In this document: positions 51,311-59,104 of the stretch, piece by piece
How the letters are laid out: each line of letters begins with the position of its first letter
Numbering within the stretch: the stretch's first letter is position 1
Assembly: GCF_001894765.1 (NCBI RefSeq)
Contig: NZ_BCWV01000003.1
Coordinates: forward strand, 248,001 to 312,000
Length of the DNA: 64,000 bases
Reading direction: 5' to 3'
DNA from: Rhodococcoides corynebacterioides NBRC 14404
GTDB lineage: Bacteria; Actinomycetota; Actinomycetes; Mycobacteriales; Mycobacteriaceae
The notes under the pieces: generated by a model
The model's input: only the letters and a program-made list of their open reading frames with translations
The model's database searches: none
Told to the model about the DNA's origin: nothing
Program-made: the position numbers and the translations under genes

Positions 51311-52239
51311 CCGCCTCCCTCACGGCCACCGCGCACCGCGCGCAGTCGACGGCGTTCGCGGACGTGCTCGACTCGATCGAGGTCGACACCCGCAGCCTGA
51401 CCGCATCGGTGGCAGGCGACCCGGTGACCGCGGACGACGTCCGACAGCTCGAGACCGAGCTCGGCCGCCGCCTGTACGAGCGGCTGCACGTCCGCTGGCC
51501 CGTCGGCCGCGACTCCCTGGCGCGGGTGGACCGCGACCTCGATGCCGAATCTCGGATCACAGCAGCGGTTCCCGACGTTCCGGTGCCGGTCCGGGTGCGC
51601 GACGTCCGCCGCGAGGGCGGCGCCGTCACGGCCACGATGTTCGGTGCCCGCGTCGTCCTCGACGACGTCCCGACCGGCGACACGGTTCTGCTGCCGTCGG
51701 GCTGGCCGGCCCTCTCTCCGGGGTTCCACCTGGTGTTCGGCCCGGCGCGACCCGGCGCCGCGGGACGAGAGGCCGACGCGCTCTGGCGCGTGTACCTGGC
51801 CGCCGAGACCTTCGAGGACGGGCTCACGGTCTTCGGCGACGCCGTCGCCTACCTCCGCGCGAACGTCTCTGCGTGGCAGGCGAAGATGGCCTCGTCGCCC
51901 GCCTGGTACCCCCGCACGGATGCCGTCACCGTCTACCTCGGGCACGACGAGCGGCACCACGCCGACGCCCTGGCCGATGCGGTGTCCTCCGACGCCCGGT
52001 GGCATCGGACGTCCGCCTTCGTCGCCACGCTGCGACCGGGCGTGGGTCTCGCGCAGGAACCCGACGATCCGGACCGCACCCGCCGGTCCCTGAGCTACGG
52101 CCAACACCGCGCCACCGTTCTCGCGCGACTGGCCCTCGACGGACTCGGCGTCGACGCCGTCCCCGCCGCCCTCACGTCGGCCGGGGTCGACCCGATCGAG
52201 TTCTGGCGCAACACCACTCGGCGGACACACCGCCCTTGA
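51307..52239 (+). CDS. lanY: HopA1-family lyase, LanY of a class V lanthipeptide synthetase
   Basis: 310 aa. The central part matches the HopA1 effector family: PGFHLVFG, then RVYLAAETFEDGLTVFGDAVAYLRANVSAW, QAKMASSPAWYPRTDAVTVYL, and a C-terminal SYGQHRATVLARLAL segment. HopA1-like proteins (LxmY, TvaD) act as phospho-Ser/Thr lyases with the APH kinase, forming Dha/Dhb. It starts with ATGA overlapping lanK and is followed 109 bases later by the first precursor. Fold assignment is by motif pattern, not by alignment. Confidence 0.83.
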   Translation: MTASLTATAHRAQSTAFADVLDSIEVDTRSLTASVAGDPVTADDVRQLETELGRRLYERLHVRWPVGRDSLARVDRDLDAESRITAAVPDVPVPVRVRDVRREGGAVTATMFGARVVLDDVPTGDTVLLPSGWPALSPGFHLVFGPARPGAAGREADALWRVYLAAETFEDGLTVFGDAVAYLRANVSAWQAKMASSPAWYPRTDAVTVYLGHDERHHADALADAVSSDARWHRTSAFVATLRPGVGLAQEPDDPDRTRRSLSYGQHRATVLARLALDGLGVDAVPAALTSAGVDPIEFWRNTTRRTHRP

Positions 52240-52348
52240 CTTCTCGCCGAACCCGGCGAGTGGCTCGGACGACACCGAGCGAAGCACGATGCGACACCCT
52301 CGAAAGAACACGAAGCACGACCGAGAAACACGACCGAGAGGAAGCACC
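52240..52348. promoter_or_regulatory. Leader region of the tandem precursor genes
   Basis: 109 bases between lanY and precursor 1. It contains imperfect direct repeats of CACGACCGAGA around 52315-52340 and ends with GAGAGGAAGCACC, a strong ribosome site. An internal promoter for the precursor genes would fit the usual need for excess precursor, but no promoter motif is certain. Confidence 0.35.
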
Positions 52349-52495
52349 ATGAGCGACACCCACGACATCCTGGACGGCCTGTCCTCCTACGCCGCCCCGG
52401 ACGAGATCGCCGAGACCAACGCGGGCGACGTTCCCGCCACCACGGTCCCGTGCTCGGCGCTGGCCAGCATCACCACCGCCGAACTCGGCTGCTGA
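52349..52495 (+). CDS. Class V-type lanthipeptide precursor 1
   Basis: A 48-aa peptide. The acidic leader contains THDILDG, YAAPDEI and ETNA, shared with precursor 2. The C-terminal part ATTVPCSALASITTAELGC has six Thr/Ser and two Cys, the last Cys at the C terminus. The terminal T-x4-C spacing matches the AviMeCys ring of thioamitides, and a Cys decarboxylase is encoded downstream. The core boundary is unknown but probably lies after the NAGD segment. It was found by reading the gap between the HopA1 and F420-type enzyme genes. Confidence 0.88.
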   Translation: MSDTHDILDGLSSYAAPDEIAETNAGDVPATTVPCSALASITTAELGC

Positions 52496-52568
52496 CGCAC
52501 CACCTGGACGACCCGACCAACCCATCGAGCAGTACCCATCCAGTACGACCGCATCGAAAGGAAACACC

Positions 52569-52721
52569 ATGAGCGAGAACACCACCCACGACATCCTGGC
52601 CGGCTTCGACGCGTACGCCGCTCCGGAGGAGATCACCGAGACCAACGCCGCGGACACCCCGGCCACCACGGTGCCCTGCTCCGCTCTCGCGTCCTACACC
52701 ACCGCCAAGCTGTCCTGCTGA
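52569..52721 (+). CDS. Class V-type lanthipeptide precursor 2
   Basis: A 50-aa paralogue of precursor 1, with GAAAGGAAA eight bases upstream. The leader shares THDIL, YAAPEEI and ETNAAD. The C-terminal part ATTVPCSALASYTTAKLSC differs from precursor 1 at only four positions (I/Y, E/K, G/S and the leader-proximal residues excepted), all near the end. The change replaces an acidic by a basic residue in the putative T-x4-C ring. The two products may be variants or a two-component pair. Confidence 0.88.
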   Translation: MSENTTHDILAGFDAYAAPEEITETNAADTPATTVPCSALASYTTAKLSC

Positions 52722-52731
52722 GTCGCCGCCG

Positions 52732-52762
52732 GGCCCGCCGCGCACTCCACGCGCGGCGGGCC
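52732..52762 (+). terminator. Strong hairpin after the precursor genes (attenuator or partial terminator)
   Basis: A perfect 12-base-pair GC stem, GGCCCGCCGCGC / GCGCGGCGGGCC, with a 7-base loop, 11 bases after the precursor 2 stop. No T-tract follows, so it may be a factor-dependent or partial terminator, or a barrier protecting the precursor mRNA 3' end. Such structures commonly keep precursor transcripts more abundant than downstream enzyme transcripts. Confidence 0.75.
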
Positions 52763-52807
52763 GGGCACGGCCCCGTCCCACCCCCCCACCCGTCGAGAGG
52801 ACACGAC

Positions 52808-53842
52808 ATGACCGCTCCCAGCGCCCCGTCGCTCTCCGCCTACGCACCGTGGTCCGCGCCCGGTATCGCCGATGCCGCGTGGTGGGTCGCGTTGGCCGCG
52901 TCGACCGGGCTGGACCGCGTGTGGTTCGGACAGCAGTCGTCCGTGTCCGTGCTCGGCGGCATCGGCTACGCCGCCGGCCGCGGCCACCGCGTTCCGGTCG
53001 GGTCCGCCGTCACCCTGATCCCGACCACGACGCCCTACGCGGCCGCGCTGGACCTGCGCGCGCTCGCCGATCTGGTCGGCGATCGACCCGGAACCCCGCC
53101 GGTGAGCGCTTACTTCTCCCCGGGGTATCCCGAGATCCACCGCGCCCTCACCGGGACACCGTGGACGTCCCCGCTGACGACCACCCGCGAGTTCGTCGCC
53201 GCGCTGCGCGGTCTGCTCGCCGGCGGCCGGGTGGACGTCCGCGGCGAACACATCACCACGGTGATCGACTCCCCGGCACCGGATGTCCGCGATCGCGTCG
53301 AGATCGGGCTCGGCGTCCTGCGTCCCGCGATGGCCCGCCTGGCCGGGGAGATCGCCGACGGCGTCGTCACCTGGTTGGCGACCCCCGACTACCTCGCGGA
53401 GACGCTGGTCCCCGCCCTCGACGAGGGCGCAGCCACGGCCGGTCGACGACGCCCCCGCGTCGTCACCACCCTGCACGCCGGACTCGACGTCCCCGCAGCC
53501 GAGGCGACCGACCTGGTGCGACGTGCCGTCGGGCCCCATCTGCGCGCTCCGCACTACCGCGACATGCTGCGCCGCGACGGGCTCGACCTGACCGGCACGC
53601 TCGACGACCGGGACATCGCCCGGGTCCTCGACCGCGGTCTGGTCACCATCGGCGACGCCGACCGCATCGCCTCTCGCGCAGCCGATCTCGCGGAGGCCGG
53701 GGCCGACGAGGTGTCCGTCGTCCTGCATCGTCCCGACGGCGCCACGCGCGCCGACATCGCCGACGCGTGGCGGCGGACCGCCGCCGCGGTGCGCACACAC
53801 ACGAGTGCCGACCCGCGGCCCGAACGCAGGAGTGCAGCATGA
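52808..53842 (+). CDS. lanJ: LLM-class F420-dependent oxidoreductase, LanJ-like dehydroamino acid reductase
   Basis: A 344-aa luciferase-like (beta/alpha)8 barrel protein. It shows AAWWVALAASTGLDRVWFGQ, GSAVTLIPTTTPYAAALDLRALADL, the SAYFSPGYPEI stretch, and GADEVSVVLHRPDG near the end. In lexapeptide an F420H2-dependent reductase of this superfamily (LxmJ) reduces dehydroalanine to D-Ala, and the position between precursors and decarboxylase fits the same role. ATG with GAGAGGA upstream; the stop overlaps the next start (ATGA). F420 rather than FMN use is inferred from family and host. Confidence 0.82.
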   Translation: MTAPSAPSLSAYAPWSAPGIADAAWWVALAASTGLDRVWFGQQSSVSVLGGIGYAAGRGHRVPVGSAVTLIPTTTPYAAALDLRALADLVGDRPGTPPVSAYFSPGYPEIHRALTGTPWTSPLTTTREFVAALRGLLAGGRVDVRGEHITTVIDSPAPDVRDRVEIGLGVLRPAMARLAGEIADGVVTWLATPDYLAETLVPALDEGAATAGRRRPRVVTTLHAGLDVPAAEATDLVRRAVGPHLRAPHYRDMLRRDGLDLTGTLDDRDIARVLDRGLVTIGDADRIASRAADLAEAGADEVSVVLHRPDGATRADIADAWRRTAAAVRTHTSADPRPERRSAA

Positions 53843-54366
53843 ATCTGGTCCTGGTGGTCACCGGCGCGGTCAGTTCCGCCTTCATGCCCTACTGGGCCAA
53901 CTGGCTGCGTATGCAGCGGCCGGACATCGACACCCACTACCTGATCACGCCGTCGGCGACGAAGTTCGTCAGCGCCGACTCGATCCGCACGGTGAGCGGA
54001 GGCGCCGTCGACGTCGACACGTGGACCGGCACCGCCGATCCGCTGCACGTGCGGTTGGGCGACTGGATGGACGGGATGATCGTCTATCCCTGCACGCTGC
54101 ACTACTTCTCGCGGTTGGCGCTCGGGGTCGTCGACTCGCCGTCGCTCCTCGCGCACGCGAGCACCGACGCTCCGCTGGTGGTGGCCCCCAGCCTTCCCCC
54201 CGGCGCCTTCGAGAACCAGCCGTACCTCACGCATCGGGAGACGCTGCGTCGTCGGTCCGACATCGTGGTGGTCGAACCCACTCCGGCGCGCAGCGCCGCG
54301 TCCACTCGGCCCGCCTACGGGGCGGCGCCGCTCACCGACGCCATCGAGAGGTTGGACGCCGCATGA
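53839..54366 (+). CDS. lanD: HFCD flavoprotein, LanD-like peptidyl-cysteine decarboxylase
   Basis: A 175-aa flavoprotein of the homo-oligomeric Cys decarboxylase fold. It starts with LVVTGAVSSAFMPYWANWL. IVYPCTLHYFSRLALGVVDSPSLLA aligns with the flavin-binding SANT region of EpiD, and PLVVAPSLPPGAFENQPYL with the PAMNxxMW substrate loop. It should oxidatively decarboxylate the C-terminal Cys of both precursors to the enethiol used for an AviCys/AviMeCys ring. It overlaps both neighbours by 4 bases. Confidence 0.86.
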   Translation: MNLVLVVTGAVSSAFMPYWANWLRMQRPDIDTHYLITPSATKFVSADSIRTVSGGAVDVDTWTGTADPLHVRLGDWMDGMIVYPCTLHYFSRLALGVVDSPSLLAHASTDAPLVVAPSLPPGAFENQPYLTHRETLRRRSDIVVVEPTPARSAASTRPAYGAAPLTDAIERLDAA

Positions 54367-55262
54367 CCACCACGAGCACGTCGAGTACCACCGTCGACTA
54401 CGGAACGGCCATCCGGGCCACGAGGATCCGACCACCGACCGACCCGCGGACGTCCCTGGCCCTGTGGACGCGCACTGCACCGCACCGCGACCATCCCTTC
54501 AGCTCGGTGCCCGTCCGGTCGGCGCCCGCCGGACCGTCGGGCCGCTTCGTCACCGGCGAGGGCGACGAGGTGGTGCGCACGTACCGGCTGCCGGCGGAGG
54601 AAACCCTGGCCGCGACGGCCCTGCACGGTGACAGTGGATCCGTCGACTGGCTCGCGACGTACCGCGACTGGGGCGCGTTGCTCGCCGCCCTGCACGCGAC
54701 CGACGTCGACGACACGCGTCGGGTCGAGCCACCGGCCCGAACCCGGTTGCGAGACTGGTGGTCTCGGCCCGACCTGGGCGACGCCCGCCGAACCGCCGGA
54801 CGGGCCGCCTTCCTCGACGGGCTGTCCGCCCGCGCCCGTGACCACCTCGACGACGTCCTCGGGGTGGACCCGAGTCCCGACGGCGTCCTCGTCCACGGGT
54901 GGGCGGGGGTCGGCCACAGCGTCGCCGATCCGGACGGTCGGCTGGTGGTGATGGTCGGCGAGGACGTCGGTCACGCGCCACCGGAATACGACCTCGGCGC
55001 GCTGACCGCGCAGGCCGTGGAACTGGCCGTGTTCTCCCCCGCCGGCCGTGCACCGTCGCCCGCCGAGGTGCGGGACGAGCTGCTGCGCGGGTACGCCGAG
55101 CGCGGTGGACGCCCCGTCGACGACGGTCGGCTCGCCGACCACACCATCGAGCACGTGGTCCGGCACGTCGCCGACTTCACCTGGTTCGCCGACTACGCCG
55201 ACGCCGAGCTCCCACGGTGGTCGTCCCTGGTCGACTGGCTCGAGAGCAACCGCGCGCCGTGA
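54363..55262 (+). CDS. Degenerate APH-fold protein, candidate LanX cyclase
   Basis: A 299-aa protein resembling the C-terminal lobe of APH kinases, but with the catalytic loop changed: HGWAGVGH (H178) instead of HGD, and VMVGEDVGHAPPEYDLGAL in place of the DFG/DWE region. Lysine and catalytic Asp signatures are missing, so it is unlikely to be an active kinase. Class V sets need a third protein (LanX) thought to close the rings, and thioamitide clusters encode a second APH homologue (TvaE). Position, size and coupling (ATGA at both ends' junctions) make this the best LanX/TvaE candidate; the function is inferred. Confidence 0.65.
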   Translation: MTTTSTSSTTVDYGTAIRATRIRPPTDPRTSLALWTRTAPHRDHPFSSVPVRSAPAGPSGRFVTGEGDEVVRTYRLPAEETLAATALHGDSGSVDWLATYRDWGALLAALHATDVDDTRRVEPPARTRLRDWWSRPDLGDARRTAGRAAFLDGLSARARDHLDDVLGVDPSPDGVLVHGWAGVGHSVADPDGRLVVMVGEDVGHAPPEYDLGALTAQAVELAVFSPAGRAPSPAEVRDELLRGYAERGGRPVDDGRLADHTIEHVVRHVADFTWFADYADAELPRWSSLVDWLESNRAP

Positions 55263-57229
55263 CCGTCCTGCGCTCACCCGACGGCGTCCGGATCGTTCTC
55301 CTGGACCGGCCGGGCTCGGGCGCGGTGACCACGGTGGCCGTCGCCCCGGCGGGCTGGCAACACGATCCGCTCGGCGGCCAGGGCACGGCCCACCTGTGCG
55401 AGCACCTGACGACGGTCGGATCCCGCGCCGCCGATCGGCGGGTCGAGGCGATCGGCGGCTCCACGGCCGCCACCACGCACGTGGACCGCCAGGAGTTCGT
55501 GACCACCGCGCCGGGCTCGTGCTGGCGCACGGTCCTGGCCGACGATCTCGATCGTCTGCGCGGCCGAATCACACTCTGCAGCAGCGAGTTCGACCGCCAG
55601 CGCGCCGCGGTGATCGAGGAGGTCCGCGCCCTGGCCGCCTCCCCGTCGCCCTGGCCGGCCCTGTCCGCCGCGGTCACCGACCACCCGGTCCATGCGCGGG
55701 ACGGGTTCGGCGCCGTCGCCGATCTCGAGCACCTCACGCTCGACGACGCCCGCGCGTTCCTGGCCCGGACGGTCCGTCCGCACGAGTCGATCCTGGTTCT
55801 CGCCCTGGACCTCGCGGCCGCCGGTGGCCCCCGCGCCGTGGCCGAGGCGATCGAGCGCGGCGAGCCGAGTCGACAGGGGAACGACCCGCTCCCCACCGAC
55901 CCGTTCCCCTATCGCCCGCGCACCGTCGCCGGTCCGGGCGTCACCGACGTCTGGCGCGCCCGCACGATTCCGGGTGTGCGCGCCGACCCCCGTCGTCACC
56001 TCGAGTGGGTCGCGGCGGCGTCGACGGTCGACGCGAACACCGTCCGTTTCGGCCGCGCCGGTCCCGCCGCCGTCGCCGACACCGACATCCTGGCCGTGCG
56101 AGGCGCGTGGCGCCCCGCCGTGGTCACGGCGATCGACGTCGGCCGTGCGCGCCGTGCTCTGCTCGCTCTCGCCGAGCGGCTGTGCCACGATCCCGTCCAC
56201 GTCGCCCGCGCCCACGCGCTCGCCGACGCCGACCTGGCGACCACCGTCCGAACGCTGGCCCGCAGCCTCACCACCCGCGACCTGCAGGACCGCCTCACCG
56301 AGCTACGCGACACTCTCGAGGCGGCGGTGGTGCCCGACCCCACCGCCGCGACGTCGACGGGCGCACGGCCCAGCAGCCGCCAGGCGCCGCTCCCGCCCGT
56401 GTCCCGCCCGTCCGACCGACGGCTGCGCGTCGTTCCGGGGTGGCGCCCGAGCCCGGTGTCCACGTCGGTGTCCGCCCGGGCCGCAGCGTCCGTCGACGCC
56501 GCCGTACCGGTCGTCGCCGTACGCACCTCGGCTCCCACGCGGTTGAGCGTGCGCCTCGCCGACGGGTCCGCCGGGCCGTCCGGGTGGCACCGGGCCGCCG
56601 ATGTGGGCGGGGGTCGGTTCCGCGCCGTGCCCCTCACCCGGGACGAGGCGGCCGCCGCGCTGCGGTCACTGCCGCGCACGGGCGTCGAGGTGCTGTGCGC
56701 CGTGGGTCGCGACGCCGACGTCGTCGCAACGGACTCGTCACCGTCCCCACCCGCCCCGGCCCCGCCGACACCGGCCCCGCCCGCGCCGTCGCTCGGCGAC
56801 GCCGCCGCCGACTGGGTCGCGCTGGGCGCACTGAACTCCGTTGCCCGACTCGGCGTGGGTCTGCCGCCGGTGGTACGGGTCATCCGCGTACCGGGCCGGC
56901 CCGGGTCGGTGGTCGGGACGGTGGCCCCCGACGACGTCGCCGCCGCAGCCGCGGGGATCACGGCCGAGGATCTGGCCGCCACCCGCGAGTTCTGCGCGGG
57001 TCAAGCGGACTGCGCGACGGGCGATCCGGACACGCACGTCGACCTGCTGACCACGCTCAGCGCGCTCGGCGTCCCGGCGGAGCCGGGGTCGACCGACCCG
57101 GTGCTCGCGTTCGCGGCGGCTCTGCGCGCCGTCCCCGATTCCGCCGTACGCGATGCGCTGGCCTCGCTGGTGACCGCGACGGCGGCTCGCACGACGCATC
57201 TGACGAATGTCATGTCCGAGAGCGGTTGA
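55259..57229 (+). CDS. M16-family zinc peptidase, probable leader protease
   Basis: 656 aa. The N-terminal M16 domain has GTAHLCEHLTTVG, the inverted zinc motif HxxEH (H45, E48, H49), and a downstream EE pair (E120-E121) at about the right distance for the third ligand. The second half lacks zinc ligands, as in inactive M16 halves, and contains a Pro/Ala-rich linker near residues 493-511. M16 peptidases recur in RiPP clusters as leader-removal enzymes. The GTG start overlaps the previous stop (GTGA). No signal peptide is visible, so processing is probably cytoplasmic. Confidence 0.85.
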   Translation: MTVLRSPDGVRIVLLDRPGSGAVTTVAVAPAGWQHDPLGGQGTAHLCEHLTTVGSRAADRRVEAIGGSTAATTHVDRQEFVTTAPGSCWRTVLADDLDRLRGRITLCSSEFDRQRAAVIEEVRALAASPSPWPALSAAVTDHPVHARDGFGAVADLEHLTLDDARAFLARTVRPHESILVLALDLAAAGGPRAVAEAIERGEPSRQGNDPLPTDPFPYRPRTVAGPGVTDVWRARTIPGVRADPRRHLEWVAAASTVDANTVRFGRAGPAAVADTDILAVRGAWRPAVVTAIDVGRARRALLALAERLCHDPVHVARAHALADADLATTVRTLARSLTTRDLQDRLTELRDTLEAAVVPDPTAATSTGARPSSRQAPLPPVSRPSDRRLRVVPGWRPSPVSTSVSARAAASVDAAVPVVAVRTSAPTRLSVRLADGSAGPSGWHRAADVGGGRFRAVPLTRDEAAAALRSLPRTGVEVLCAVGRDADVVATDSSPSPPAPAPPTPAPPAPSLGDAAADWVALGALNSVARLGVGLPPVVRVIRVPGRPGSVVGTVAPDDVAAAAAGITAEDLAATREFCAGQADCATGDPDTHVDLLTTLSALGVPAEPGSTDPVLAFAAALRAVPDSAVRDALASLVTATAARTTHLTNVMSESG

Positions 57230-57293
57230 ATGTCATGCGGACCCGTGGTCAAGGGCACTACCGGGGCCGACGCGGCCGGCGAAGCATGGAGCC

Positions 57294-58292
57294 ATGACTC
57301 CCACGCCGATCCCTCCCCCCGACGCCGTGGTCCACGCCGCCGGCCTCCACTTCCACTACGACGAGTACCACGCCGTGCGCGACGTGTCGTTGACCGTGCG
57401 CCGCGGCGAGATCTTCGCGCTGCTGGGCACCAACGGCGCGGGCAAGACGACGACGCTCGAGATCCTGCAGGGCTTCCGGGAGCGATCCGGGGGCGACCTG
57501 GCGGTGTTCGGCGTCGACCCGTTCCGCGACCCCGCGGAGATTCGCGCCCGCACCGGGGTGGTGCTGCAGGAGGCGGGACACTTCGGCGAGATCAGCGTCC
57601 GCGCCGAGCTCACCATGTGGTCTCGGCTGTCGAGCCGCACCGATTCCGTGGACCGCGTGCTGGGTCTGGTCGATCTCACGCACCGCAGCGAGAACCGGGT
57701 GGACTCGCTCTCCGGTGGCGAGCGTCGACGGCTCGATCTGGCCATGGCCATCTGGGGCGCACCGGAACTCATCGTGCTCGACGAACCGACCACCGGCCTC
57801 GACCCGGAGTCCCGACGGACACTGTGGAGCCTCGTCCGCGACCTGCGCGACGCCGGCACCACGATCGTGCTCACGACGCACTACCTCGAGGAAGCCGAGG
57901 AACTCGCCGACGTGGTGGCGATCATGCACCAGGGTGCGCTGGCCGTGCACGGCACGCTCGACGAGGTGCTCGCCACCCGCCCGTCCCGCATCCAGGTCGA
58001 CGTCGCGCCGCTCGACGGCGACCGTCTGATCGCCGCTGCCCCCGCCGGGGTCACCGCCGCGTGGAACGACGCGCGTCGACCCGCCGACGCCGGTCTCCGT
58101 GCGCTCGAGGTGGTCTCGGACGATCAGCAGGCCGCGTTGACGTGGCTGATCGGCACGGCCGAGCGAGACGGCATGATCCTCGGCCCCCTGCGGGCGAGCC
58201 CGGCGTCGCTCGACGAGGTCTTCCACCACGTGCGCAACTCCACCACCGTGTCGGCAACCCCCGACCACACGACCAGCGAGGTGTCCCGATGA
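57294..58292 (+). CDS. ABC transporter ATP-binding protein (lanthipeptide export or immunity)
   Basis: 332 aa. Walker A is GTNGAGKTTT, signature LSGGERRRLDLA, Walker B LIVLDEPTTGLDP, switch His in TTHYLEEAEEL. The C-terminal ~100 residues are a DrrA-type extension. ATG at 57294, 64 bases after the M16 gene; the end overlaps the permease start by 4 bases. It has no C39 peptidase domain, so leader cleavage must be separate. Drug-export type transporters of this class are common in lanthipeptide clusters. Confidence 0.92.
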   Translation: MTPTPIPPPDAVVHAAGLHFHYDEYHAVRDVSLTVRRGEIFALLGTNGAGKTTTLEILQGFRERSGGDLAVFGVDPFRDPAEIRARTGVVLQEAGHFGEISVRAELTMWSRLSSRTDSVDRVLGLVDLTHRSENRVDSLSGGERRRLDLAMAIWGAPELIVLDEPTTGLDPESRRTLWSLVRDLRDAGTTIVLTTHYLEEAEELADVVAIMHQGALAVHGTLDEVLATRPSRIQVDVAPLDGDRLIAAAPAGVTAAWNDARRPADAGLRALEVVSDDQQAALTWLIGTAERDGMILGPLRASPASLDEVFHHVRNSTTVSATPDHTTSEVSR

Positions 58293-59104
58293 CCGCCACG
58301 ATCTCCACCCTCCGCACGACGACGTCCGCAGCGCCCACTCGTCGACTGTCCGGCTGGACCCGTACCCGTCGGCAGATCGCCTTCGAGACGTCGATGGTCT
58401 TCCGGCAGCGCAACACGCTGCTCGCGACGCTGCTCGCACCGGTGTTCGTGCTCTTCTTCCCCATCGTGTCCCGGCCCGAGGACGCGACCGGATGGACGAT
58501 GCTCATGGCGCCCATGACGGTGCTGGTGCTGGTGTTCTCGGTCTACATCAACGGTGCCACCATCGTCGCGGCACGTCGAGAGTCGCAGCTGTTCAAGCGG
58601 TTACGCACCTCCGAGCTCACCCCGACGCAGTTGATCGTCTCGATGATGGTCCCGCTGGTACTGCTCGGACTGGTGCAGGTGGGCATCGTCGTCGCCGGTG
58701 TCGCGGCGCTCGGGGGCCCCCTCCCCGCCGATCCCGCCCTGGTCGCGGCGGCGGCCCTGGTGACGGCGCTGCTGTCGGTGACCGCCGGCGTGGCCGTCGG
58801 GTCGATCTCCCCGAACAGCGAGCGGGTGCAGTACTCGGTGATGCCGCTGCTGCTCCTCGCGGCGATCGGGTCGAACCTCGTCGTCGCTCCGAACGTGGAT
58901 CCCGGCCTGCGGAGCTACCTGCTCTTCGCCCCGTTCACCGGAGCGGTGGACCTGGTCGCCCGTGCGGGCGACTCGGTACCGATCCTCGCGGACACTCCAC
59001 TTCCCCTGTCGCCCATCGTGTTCGACCTCGGCATCACCGGGTTCTGGATCGTGGCGCTCGGGTTCCTGGCCTTCGTCACCTGGCGCTGGGAACCGCGCGG
59101 GTGA
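58289..59104 (+). CDS. ABC-2 type transporter permease
   Basis: 271 aa with six predicted membrane segments: helices in TLLATLLAPVFVLFFPIV, MTVLVLVFSVYINGATIV, IVSMMVPLVLLGLVQVGIVVAG, LVAAAALVTALLSVTAGVAVG, YSVMPLLLLAAIG and FWIVALGFLAFV. ESQLFKRLRTSELTP is the typical cytoplasmic loop of ABC-2 permeases. Partner of the preceding ATPase. The codons for its C terminus (WEPRG, stop) are copied twice more downstream as a 26-base repeat. Confidence 0.92.
   Translation: MTATISTLRTTTSAAPTRRLSGWTRTRRQIAFETSMVFRQRNTLLATLLAPVFVLFFPIVSRPEDATGWTMLMAPMTVLVLVFSVYINGATIVAARRESQLFKRLRTSELTPTQLIVSMMVPLVLLGLVQVGIVVAGVAALGGPLPADPALVAAAALVTALLSVTAGVAVGSISPNSERVQYSVMPLLLLAAIGSNLVVAPNVDPGLRSYLLFAPFTGAVDLVARAGDSVPILADTPLPLSPIVFDLGITGFWIVALGFLAFVTWRWEPRG

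Noticed and set aside
49137-57229. Thioamitide (thioviridamide-like) cluster
   Set aside because: APH, HopA1 and Cys decarboxylase homologues are shared with thioamitide clusters, but no YcaO or TfuA gene is present, so backbone thioamides are not expected.
55259-57229. M16 gene as a housekeeping processing peptidase
   Set aside because: It is coupled by a GTGA overlap to the lanthipeptide operon and followed by the exporter genes, so a pathway-specific role is more likely.
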